In this document: one piece after another, positions 12,801 through 24,800 of the stretch | How the letters are laid out: each line of letters opens with the position of its first letter | How positions within the stretch are numbered: position 1 is the first letter of the stretch | NCBI GenBank assembly: GCA_963978905.1 | Contig: OZ022258.1 | Coordinates: forward strand, 24,618,716-24,682,715 | From: Trichostrongylus colubriformis | Taxonomy: Eukaryota > Nematoda > Chromadorea > Rhabditida > Trichostrongylidae | Length of the DNA stretch: 64,000 nucleotides | Direction: 5' to 3' | Made by a program: the position numbers and the translations under genes | The notes under the pieces: model-generated | The model's database searches: none | What the model saw: the letters and a program-made list of their open reading frames with translations, nothing else | Told to the model about the DNA's origin: nothing

Positions 12801-15800
12801 GTCGCCGAGTTGTTTGCATTTGTGAAAAAGCTGAACCGATATTCGTTTCTCCTTAGCCCCTAACGTATTGCAGTTAATCATTGAGCCCAGGCGGCTTTTG
12901 CCTTAACACTATTTCTGCTGAAAGGGATGACGATCGAAATTACGTCAGTAGTAATAATGAATGTAATGAATACCGTGCTGGATTACTCACCAGCTTCTGC
13001 GGCTTTGCCATCTTGCATAACATAGATCCGGTGAACGTCTTTGAGGGTACTCAAACGATGAGCAATGATCACCGTTGTGCGACCACGTGAAGCTCGATTA
13101 AGGGCTAGCTGTATAATAAACTACATGAGAAAACTGAGGTGTGAATGTAGCCTTATTCCTCATACCTGCACTATTTTCTCGCTCTCAGAATCCAAAGCAC
13201 TGGTTGCTTCGTCCAAAAGCAAGATTTTAGGCTGATTAGCTATTGCTCGAGCGATAGCTATCCGTTGCTTCTGTCCTCCTGAGAGTGCCACTCCACCAGA
13301 TCCAATCAGGGTGTCATACCCCTTAAGCCCTTACATAACAATCAAACTGGTGTGTGACATTCCAGAGCCACGATCACGCATGGTCGAGGAAAAGGCGATG
13401 GGGTGGGTCATAGTTGATCAAGCGATGTGTGTTGGACGGGCCAGCCATAATGGCTTGGTAATCCTCTCAAAAGTTGATGGTACGGCAAAGGAAGGTCCGA
13501 TTATGTAGGGAAAATAAGCTGGAAAGAGTGAGTGTCGCTTCTTGCGCCTCGCCCTACCATAAATTATAGGCTTTTGTCCCATTTTTATGAAGTGGTAGGA
13601 AAGACCATGCAGACTATTATCTCCAAGCTATTTCCTGGCATGACAATTCAGTGAATTATTTAACACACTGACGACCCCGTCGTTTGCTCTTGTGTGGTGC
13701 TTGGCACAGCGCGCTTTTTTCCTAGGCTTACGAGATGGCGCGACGTGGCTTTAAAAATACACCTCGCAGGAAACTTTTCATTCGTCTTTTTTCATATTTG
13801 TATCGTTTGAATCACAACCTGTAGCTGAGATATAGGGATCGTGATGATGTGACAACATACGGCTACTACAAGTTTTTCTCTCCCAACTGGAGATGTTCGG
13901 GTTATAACAGTCATTTCTGGCATTAATATCAAACTTAATGATTACAAGCTCAGGCGCACTCCTTTGATTTGATAACAGTACGATGCCAGCATTATTATGC
14001 ACTAGTTGCTTCAGTGTGAGTCCAAAAATGACTTTAAGTATTGTTATATAAACCTTCGCTCAGTTTTTTGTAAACAAGCCGTGAGAGTAAGGCCGCGTTC
14101 ATACTCTGCACATCGACACCGCCACCGGCGTCGATGCGCAGAGTATGAACGATGGCAAAATCATGGGCTCGCCGCCGACCACGACGGCACTCTAATGACG
14201 CGTTTCCTTTGCCAAACACTCGACCCAACCACATTACAGTTTGGCCCTATCCCGAGACTGGAATTCGAATTCGCGGCTTTCGCCACGATCATTACACTCT
14301 GGAATGGTTAAGTCCAGCGTTTGCAAACGCGTCGCCAAAGTGCCGCCGTGGTTGGCGGTGCGTAAAGTATGAACGCGGCATAACTGCAACACGACGTATT
14401 GTCACACGTCGTCAATGTGTTACTGAGATGAAATGGGATGTTATTTTTTGTGACAAACCCTTGTTTTCAATGAATGACATATCACGTTGCGCCAATGAGC
14501 CAAATGCGGATTCACAACCTTGACTAGGAATTAAATGCATGGTTCGTCCCGGAACGAAAGCCATAAACACCGCCTAATGTACATGCTACGGAAAATAGGC
14601 TTCGAGAAGATATGAAGAACCCATGAAATCACATAGAGTGGATCCATGAAGTAGGGGAGAATTTGATTTTGACGCTACTCTGTTCTGTGACCATAAAAAC
14701 GTGAGTTTTTTCATGCTTGCTATCTGATAATTTTCTCGACAGTAGCCCGACCACTTTTGTTCAATGAGCATTGTGATTTGATGTTCATTATCGTCGTGGA
14801 ACAGATGGCAACAGAGTATTTCAGAAACGAGAAGATATTTCAAATACAGTAGAAACCCTAAAGGCAACCGCGTGTGATATCCGGGTGAAAGGTTGTGCCT
14901 ACAGAATCCACAGTCCTCAAAGACAGTGATAGGGGTAATCTCGGTGATAACGAATCCCTAAAAGAGGTTATTCACATAAAGACTAAAAGGCCGTCTCCGC
15001 CACAGCTTAGAGGTGTTTCTTTCGTGAAAGATTTCGCCGCAGTTAGGCTTCCTAAACTTTACACCCGTCCGCCCTTCATGGCTCGGTCCCCTCCTAGATC
15101 GACTTTGCCGAGGATGACTGATGTGTAGAGCAATGAGCATGATAGCAGAATGATACTCATCGTAACCTATCGAAGCCGTATCGATCAAAATTATGTGGTG
15201 CTTGACGTGTCGGCTCTCGTGGTGAACACTCCACCGCTCAGTATCACAGGATGGAATGAATGATGCAACCGGATTACCCCTACCACTGCCTTCGAGTTCA
15301 TACAAAAGCTTCGTTCACAAACATTCTGCAAAAATACGCATTTGAAAGAGACCACGGGTTTGCGTTTCCACTTGATGTTTGTGGACGCGTTATCGAAAAA
15401 TTTGTGAATTTTCTAGAGGAATAATATGGCGGAGTACACTGAGGTTGTAAAGCTCTACTAGCATGATCCTATAAACGCCTTCCCTTGAAACCATGTTTGA
15501 CGTAGATTTAAAAAAAATGAAAATTGCCTCAATAAGATCTTACTTTATCCAACTTCATAATAAAATCGTGAGCATTCGCTATTTGAGCAGCCTCCACAGC
15601 TTGTTCGTCACTGATTGAGCGACCAAGTACTATATTTTCACGGACGGTGCCATTAAAAAGGCGGGGCTCCTGTTGCACAATGCCAATGACCTGAATGCGA
15701 GCATGGGGAGAAAATTATGTAGAGAGCGAAATCAGCAGTAGCGGAAACAGAAGTACCTTTCTCAGGTGACTGGCTTTAATAGATCGAATATCCCTACCAT

Positions 15801-18800
15801 CGAGCAGAGCTGATCCTTTATTGCAGTCGTAAAGGCGAGTCAAAATACCAATCTGAGCCGTTACCACATTATCGAGCTACCTCCTTGCACATTGAAGTTG
15901 AAAGCATTTAGGTCATTTCAGAAAGTGATGAGTGTTCATAGTAAACACTCCGTTCCACACCAAGCCTTCAGGAGGTACACATAGGAGTGTGATGAAGAAA
16001 AGAGATAGATATAAAAGTAAGGCACTATTTACCCAAAGCTACCCCACTACCTATTCAACCGATGCGGTCGAAAGAGTATAAACTCCTACTCAGGGGTATT
16101 TCGACCCGTACAGCACGGATATGACATTCGTTTAGCGCGGAACCGCTTGGCGCCTGCGCCATAGGCGCCGGCGCCAAAATGGAGTGGATCACCAAACTCA
16201 CTCAAAATTTCTCCCAAGGGGTATATGGACCGTGGAACACGAATTTAACATTCGCTTGGCGCGAAGCCGCTTGGAATCCGGGCTATTCTGGCGTCGGCGC
16301 CTATGGCACGGACGTCAAGCGGTTCCGCACTAAACGAATGTCACATTCGTGTTCTACGGGTCGAATTATCCCGGGTACAAATTTGCAGCCACATCAAAAA
16401 GTTTTCCAAAAATAACTTTCCGACTACGTCGGTTGGAGAAGTACTGGGGTAGTCGTGGGTTAATAAAGCCAAAAGTAATTGTCGAACGCAACACGGATAG
16501 TGATGGTGGGTATAGGATTATGTCTGCACATTCGAGGCAACGGGTTTGATCTCTACCTGAAGAAGAAACATGCCTTGTAATGAATTGCAACGAAATGGTG
16601 GATTTACAGCGCCAGCACCACGTTGATGAGGGCTTAGTTCGCACGAAACGTGTTCAAAGTGATGAGAGAAAAGGTCGTATTCTATTGAAAGTTCTACGCA
16701 AGGCTGCCGAAATCCTGACATTAAGGTACACGCCCGCAGCAGCTCGTACCGTGCGAATTCCAAACTAAAGACCTGCACCTTCTCCAGTAACTCTCCTTCG
16801 TGTTCGTCCTTTAGTACCTTACGGGTCAAGGATCCTGAGAGCGGGTCCTATTCTGGATCGGCTCCTTCGTCTAAAGAGGTTTTTGGGCCAGTGATGTGCT
16901 CTTTAATGAAGGCCTTCAGTTGATTGTCTATTTTGTGCTAAAAATTGAAGCGATTACACGACAGTGCTAGGGACGCCTTACACACTTGACTTGTAACTTG
17001 CACAACGCAGCACCTTTAACTCGTCTACATCGCTTTGCTGGCGACGTGCCGCGGTGCGAAATCCTGACATAGGGGTACACACCCGACCACTGCAGACCAT
17101 TTCATACCCACTTGGATCGTGTGCGGGACCACTGCGGGACCACTTTGCGTTGGCTGCTGATCTATGAAGAATGACGGTACCCAGACATAATGCCGAATGT
17201 CGAACTGAAGTGATACATGTAGAATGGAAATTTAACTAATAAGTGAACGAGTAAGTGCATTCGGAATAATCGGTGCGCCAATCACAACAAATGAGTGCAA
17301 TCCGCACAGCATTCATAGTTCACAATTGACACAAGCTCGTTGATTTTGACCTCACACATGGTTGGGAAGAGCATATAAGCTGACATTCAAACAAGTCAGG
17401 AGGAAATAGCCAAATAAACGTTTATGTCTGCCTTCGCCTGAATACTTTTCAATCTCGCATTAGCTCACTTTGATTTAGCAGGAGTCATGAAATACCCTCC
17501 ACATTTGCTAAGTTTGTACCTTACCTGCGACCAGCACTCGCTGAAACAGTGCTCGGCTTCTGCACCCTCTTAGGAAGCATCCAAGCGTGATAGCTCATGA
17601 GCCATTTTCTTATACGCCCAACAGAAGCACAGTGCATGTCGTACATCTCCCATTACACACGTACTCTAACACGGAAGGCCCATCGGGTCATGATGAGCTT
17701 TCTTAAAACGGTTTTTTGCATTTTATAGGGTAACATACATGAAGCAAGAAACCGGTCTCAAATTTGGCTAAATGGTTTTGGGGCCCAGAAAATAGTTGAT
17801 GGTCGGTCCCCACTGAGGACAAATTTTTGCATTCTTCTAGTTTTCATCCATTTGTGCTGATGTAAGACCATACGTGCAAAATATGTGCAAAATCAATTTT
17901 TATTCTACCAGGGAATCGTTATCTCCAGTATTTGTACGTACTAGGCGAATGATTAGTTTGGACCTGTCAACGCCCATAACAGGGGAACTAGGCGTTTTCC
18001 CGCTGAGTACGTGTGATATTCATGCTCAGGGGGCGAACTACCCTAGATGACAAGTTTTTAGCTTAATCGCGATTTGGACCCAAACTCGGAAAATTGGACG
18101 ACCAATAGTACTGCTACTGCCATAGTAAAGAGCACTCAACGAAAGGAGCTTGCCTGATATAGAAATATTTGCTATCTTTTGCCTTCGCCTGGTTTTGCTA
18201 GGTGCAGTTCACTTGGAATGCGTTGATTCTGCACATGCTCCATTGCATTTAATCGAGGCTGTAAGCTGTTCGTCTGTACAAGTAGTGCAGTGACTGTGTG
18301 CCCATGTCCACCCCACTGTCTCGAGTTTGGGTCAACATCTCAATTTGGATAGTATTTTGTATCTAGGGCTAGTCGAGTCTCCTGAGCATGAATATCACAC
18401 TAGTTTCGCAGGAAAACACTTGGCACGCGTACTAGGGGCGCCGAAGGGTCCGAGCACTTTAACCCCTAAAAGCTTGCAAATGAGGTCACTTTCGTGCACC
18501 AGCGACGAAAACTGCAGTCATTTTGCATGTGCGCAAATAGTATAGCGCTGGATAAAGAAAATTAAGAAAATGCAAAAGCGAAAACGTCGAGGCAGCTCGA
18601 ACCACAAATACCCCCTCCACCGTGCCAATGCCAGCCCATCCCTCTATCCATTCGGCCATCCAACCACTGTAAGCAACATAACCTGTCCCCTACCAGTTTT
18701 CTTCGCTTCATTTAGCAGTTACCATCAGTGATTGTACATTTTTTAACCAGTTCGCAGTGACTTTGGCGTATGTTTGAAGACAGTCTTCTGATACGCATAC

Positions 18801-21800
18801 ACTGAACGCCGCAGCTGGAAAGCATTGCAGCAAACTGGTCAAAATTGTTTCTTTCTGAGCAACTTTTGTCATTTTTGGGCCCCCCAAAACCATTTAGCCG
18901 AATTTGAGACCGGTTTTTTGCTTCATGTGACCCTATAAAATGCAAAAAACCGTTTTGAAAAAGCCCACCACCTGATGGGCCTTCCTGGTAAGGTCTCGCG
19001 TCTTCATACATATTCTTCATTTATTCCCTCCTCTGCCCTAGCCCCATCTCCCATGGCTATGCTGAATGCGGAAAACAGTGAAAGTGGACCAGTGCTTTCA
19101 TTTGGCCGCAAAGTCCCCTGTTGACCAGGCCAGGAAAGCTTGAATGAATGAGGTATGGATGAAATGGATAGTGTTCACTGGAATACTGTAAGATTTGATA
19201 CTCCAGAATTTTAGAGGGCAAGGTGTACCAATCGTGGAAAGGCCCGTAATGTTCTTAGTGAGCGCTTTTCCATAACAGAGAACCTCAAGAAACAGTTACT
19301 CTTCGCCGCACGCCGCAGGTGGGGAAACGTCATCAAGAGCGACCATACCAAAGCTAGGATGCCTTGGATAGAAGAAGATGGTAGCAACAGCTAACAGGAA
19401 AAAATGACCCGCCACGGTGCGGCACCAAAGCTAGAGGAAATATGAATAGGTAAGAATAATCGTTAAATTAGATACATAATTACACAATAGCCTTTGTAAC
19501 CAACACTGGTGCTCTTGCCAGATCCGCTTTTCCCCACAAAAGCAACTGTCTGTCCTGGTTCTGCTATCCAGCTGAGGCCTTGCAGCACAGGTGTCTGTCT
19601 GAAAAATGCAAACTTGTAGGAACAGTATACTTTGCTTTAACTTGTGGACCTTTTTGGATAACTGAAATGCACATCTTTGAACTCTAAGCGACCTTCGCAC
19701 GCCGTTATCTCTTCTCCTTCGCTGGACTCAATGCTGGACTCAATCTTCGCAGCCTGCAAAATACGATATAAGCATATTGGTTTATCTGAATGAATATTGG
19801 TCCATCATTGAACTAATGTCTAAGTGATCATACAGAGAGATACACACAGTATACACAGTGTCACAAGTGCCCCACGTACCCGCCTTGTTTTCATCTACCA
19901 TACAAGCAGTTGTTGGTCTTGAAGACGCTGCAAAATGACCAAAGAACATGTGTATATTCCCTTTCTAATAAAAATTTTTGACGTCCTGGCGTTGAAGTGG
20001 TACTAGTTTGGTATCTGCAGAGACTGTTAGAAGTGACCGTTAAATCCCGCCACCAGGAGGAAAAACCATTTGTATGCTCTACACTCTCTCAGTAACTCAG
20101 TCATGAGGATCTGTGCTCTTATGACGGAAAATCGCTTCGCGGCGTCCCACTCGCGGCGCCATCAGGACGACTTGCCAAACCGATTGCCCTTAGGAGCCCA
20201 GCAGAGCCCGGCTGCGTCACCTCTGCACTTCCACCCGTGCCACACTTCCTCATGAACCCATGCCACCCTGTCTCCTCCACCCATGCCACACTACCTCGTT
20301 TGGAGGCTGCCATGCCCCGCTATTGGTACTCACACTCTCCGAGCCGCCCGCCGCGGGCTTCCACGCGATTTTCCGTCACAGGTGCACACACCCTATTTTG
20401 AGTTATTTTCGGAAATTGGCATTGTTTCTCATTCAGTGGACCAGTTTTGTTCCCTGTTCAGTTTTCTTATAGATGCTTGAATTCCAGCTATGGCTAGTTC
20501 TAAGTGGACGCGTCATTGTAGGCATAATAATCTAGGTTGTCTCAGGAGCAGGTCAGCGTCCGCACAACCTCAGTTCTCCGCGAAATCACCTATCTGGTTA
20601 TAATGTGTTCAGTGCAGTTGTGTATGTTTCAGCGGTTACTTCTCTCTGTAGCGTATTCGAATAAATCTTAAACAAGAAAAACCTCTTCTCCTTCGCTGGA
20701 CTCAATGCTGGACTCAATCTTCGCAGCCTACAAAATACGGTATAAGCATATTGGTTTATCTGAATGAATATTGGTCCATCATTGAACTAATGTCTAAGTG
20801 ATCATACAGAGAGATACACACAGTATACGCAGTGTCACAAGTGCCCCACGTACCCGCCTTGTTTTCATCTACCATACAAGCAGTTGTTGGTATTGAAGAC
20901 GCTGCGAAATGACCAAAGAACATGTGTATATTCCCTTTCTAATAAAAATTTTTGACGTCCTGGCGTTGAAGTGGTACTAGTTTGGTATCTGCAGAGACTG
21001 TTAGAAGTGACCGTTAAATCCCGCCACCAGGAGGAAAAACCATTTGTATGCTCTACACTCTCTCAGTAACTCAGTCATGAGGATCTGTGCACTTATGACG
21101 GAAAATCGCTTCGCGGCGTCCCACTCGCGGCGCCATCAGGACGACTTGCCAAACCGATTGCCTTTAGGAGCCCAGCAGAGCCCGGCTGCGTCACCTCTGC
21201 ACTTCCACCCGTGCCACACTTCCTCATGAACCCATGCCACCCTGTCTCCTCCACCCATGCCACACTGCCTCGTTTGGAGGCTGCCATGCCCCGCCACTGG
21301 TACTCACACTCTCCGAGCCGCCCGCCGCGGGCTTCCACGCGATTTTCCGTCACAGGTGCACACACCCTATTTTGAGTTATTTTCGGAAATTGGCATTGTT
21401 TCTCATTCAGTGGACCAGTTTTGTTCCCTGTTCAGTTTTCTAATAGATGCTTGAATTCCAGCTATGGCTAGTTCTAAGTGGACGCGTCATTGTAGGCATA
21501 ATAATCTAGGTTGTTCAGGAGCAGGTCAGCGTCCGCACAACCTCAGTTCTCCGCGAAATCACCTATCTGGTTATAATGTGTTCAGTGCAGTTGTGTGTGT
21601 TTCAGCGGTTACTTCTCTCTGTAGCGTATTCGAATAAATCTTAAACAAGAAAAACCTCTTCTCGTTCGCTAGACTCAATGCTGGACTCAATGCTGGACTC
21701 AATCTTCGCAGCCTGCAAAATACGGTATAAGCATATTGGTTTATCTGAATGAATATTGGTCCATCATTGAACTAATGTCTAAGTGATCATACAGAGAGAT

Positions 21801-24800
21801 ACACACAGTATACGCAGTGTCACAAGTGCCCCACGTACCCGCCTTGTTTTCATCTACCATACAAGCAGTTGTTGGTCTTGAAGACGCTGCAAAATGACCA
21901 AAGAACATGTGTATATTCCCTTTCTAATAAAAATTTTTGACGTCCTGGCGTTGAAGTGGTACTAGTTTGGTATCTGCAGAGACTGTTAGAAGTGACCGTT
22001 AAATCCCGCCCGCCACCAGGAGGAAAAACCAGTTGTATGCTCTACACTCTCTTAGTAACTCAGTCATGAGGATCTGTGCACTTATGACGGAAAATCGCTT
22101 CGCGGCGTCCCACTCGCGGCGCCATCAGGACGACTTGCCAAACCGATTGCCCTTAGGAGCCCAGCAGAGCCCGGCTGCGTCACCTCTGCACTTCCACCCG
22201 TGCCACACTTCCTCATGAACCCATGCCACCCTGTCTCCTCCACCCATGCCACACTACCTCGCTTGGAGGCTGCCATGCCCCGCTACTAGTACTCACACTC
22301 TCCGAGCCGCCCGCCGCGGGCTTCCACGCGATTTTCCGTCACAGGCGCACACACCCTATTTTGAGTTATTTTCGGAAATTGGCATTGTTTCTCATTCAGT
22401 GGACCAGTTTTGTTCCCTGTTCAGTTTTCTAATAGATGCTTGAATTCCAGCTATGGCTAGTTCTAAGTGGACGCGTCATTGTAGGCATAATAATCTATGT
22501 TGTCTCAGGAGCAGGTCAGCGTCCGCACAACCTCAGTTCTCCGCGAAATCACCTATCTGGTTATAATGTGTTCAGTGCAGTTGTGTGTGTTTCAGCGGTT
22601 ACTTCTCTCTGTAGCGTATTCGAAAAAATCTTAAACAAGAAAAACCTGACAACGGAAGGATCGAGATTCTTTTTCATTAATAGAAAATTGACTGATTCAA
22701 TTTAGGAATAGTTCTTAGTGAGGATTGATGCTTAGCTTCTCTATCCCGAAGGTAGTGTTCATCATTGGATAACGAAGCAGAAATTCAAAGGTATCCCATT
22801 CTCAAAGCGTAGCAGGCTTATACGTGGAACTGCGAGCTCTACGGTCGGAACTTGTTGCCGGTAAAAGTAGATAGCCCCTTCTGCAATGCAGAGAGCATAT
22901 TGTTACCGCGGCACAAGAGCTGTTGATGAATGGTTATAGAAGTGCTGAAACCCCTTAACAAGATGATAACCAACGCCTAAAATTTGACAACATCCATACG
23001 TCATTCAACCTCCGACGCAGCTTTGGCAACTGCGACGTAAAATATGTTTTCTATCGGTAGCGATAAGATGAGACCGAGCAAATTCTGGTAGCAAAGCAAT
23101 GCCATCGACTTATAACAGTGAGTGAAAACTCGACCGACCAACTACTCCTGGGATTTAATATAATGTGATTCCGAAAGAAATGGACAAGAAGAATAGGAGG
23201 AAGGGAGAAATTTGTGAGGCCAACTACTGAAGAACTGCCACTTGGAGATTCCTTCATGGCGCCTCCTGCTTTTCACACAGATGTGAGCGAAGGAAATTAC
23301 TTGGCAATACTTGCGATATAGCTTTTGGGGGGGTGTTCGATTTCGCTCCTTCATAAATACAGCGTTGAGTGAATTGGAATGTACTCTAATTCGCAGATTG
23401 TGCTACATATAGGTATGTAATAATCTATCAAAGGTACGCGTTGTCCCTTCTGATTCATTATCTTTGGCAATGATCATGGTAGTGGTTTAAAAACCAATCA
23501 AGAAATCGTGCTAAAAGATGTTCGGTGGTGGCACGAAGAATTGGTTTCACCTCCGTTCCGCACGTGCCCTTATACGAAGGTCAAACATAAAGGTAATCTC
23601 ACTCATTCCCCAGGTTTAGCCGCAGATGGATTCACCGAATCTCAGAGCATGGAGGAACTTTCGGATATTTACGCGCACATTTTACCTGATCGATCGTTTC
23701 GTAGATGACTGCTGCTGCAATTCTTACTTTCATGATGGCCATCATGTGCGGACCGAGGAGTCCGAAATAATAGCCGCCTAAACGTTTAAAAACTATTGAT
23801 GAGTTCTTTTGTACGTGTTGTAATCTTTCTTGTGTTAACCTCACCCATTAATACTGTAGTAGCTACTATGAATATCGTACCAGGTTCTGCTATTATACCG
23901 TGATAGTAGCTTGGAATTCCATATCTACAATGAAGAGAGTGACTTCGTTCCTTTCTGTTAGAGTTATGCATCAATGTGCATTTTAATATTTCAGTCCCAA
24001 AACATACGCACATCAGAGCAGCCGAATAGAAAATGTAGAGTTGAAAGTACATGAATCCTTCACAAAATCCATTAATGAAGCTATACCGAATACTGAACGG
24101 TGTCCCTCTTCTCAACTCCTGCTCATACTTCTGAAATACACATCATTCAAAAGACTGATGAGATTGCACAGGATACAAAAGCATTGTTCCAGTTTACAAA
24201 TGAGGTTAATGAATGTCCCTTTTATAAAAAAATCGAAATGTCACCTGAAACAAGAACCCTTAGTCTACGTCAAACAGCTTGTCACGGAAATGCCTTCGTC
24301 AGCAATAAGTGCATTTTCATTTCCGTTGTTTTGAAGAGGGGTGTTGTGGAGAGGTTCATACTTTCTTCCGCAATATAATAAAACCTTCAAATGGACTGTG
24401 ACATACCTCAACCATATGATTCTGTCCATTGCATGCTGCCACTGTTTTCACGTTCATTATCGCTTCTTCAGCTATGGCACCGGCTTCGCTGGACACTGAC
24501 ATCATGCCTTGCATGGAGGGCGAGGATAACTGTAAAAACTTTTTACAGGCTGGTGGTATTGTCCGTTTTCGCAGTAAGTGGAACATGCAACTGTCCACAT
24601 ACATTCATCTGCTTAGTATTAGGTGTATGCAGAATAAATGGCCAAAACGGACCACTTTTTTCGAAACGCCATAAGTTCGCTCAGACACAAATTTATTTGT
24701 CGAAATAAAAACCATTTGAATCCACACAACCTTGCCAACGATTTGGTAAAGAAAATATGCCATCATGATCAGATACTGGATTGCGAAAATTGATGAAGTC

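Larger units (their letters stand above)
19709..22646. repeat. Tandem triplication of about 974 bp that includes part of exon B9
   Basis: Three head-to-tail units start at 19,709, 20,683 and 21,656 (spacing 974 and 973 bp; the last runs about 990 bp). They differ at scattered bases, so they are real copies, not an exact assembly repeat. Each unit holds the acceptor and first 45 bases of exon B9, an intron piece and a GC-rich inverted-repeat element. Unit 3 has an extra GCTGGACTCAAT 12-mer in the exon part. Confidence 0.95.

Noticed and set aside
20070..22443. Repeated small ORFs starting [10 protein letters not shown] or [10 protein letters not shown] on the plus strand
   Set aside because: They are identical frames in the three tandem units, inside a GC-rich inverted-repeat element within an intron; no start context or domain.
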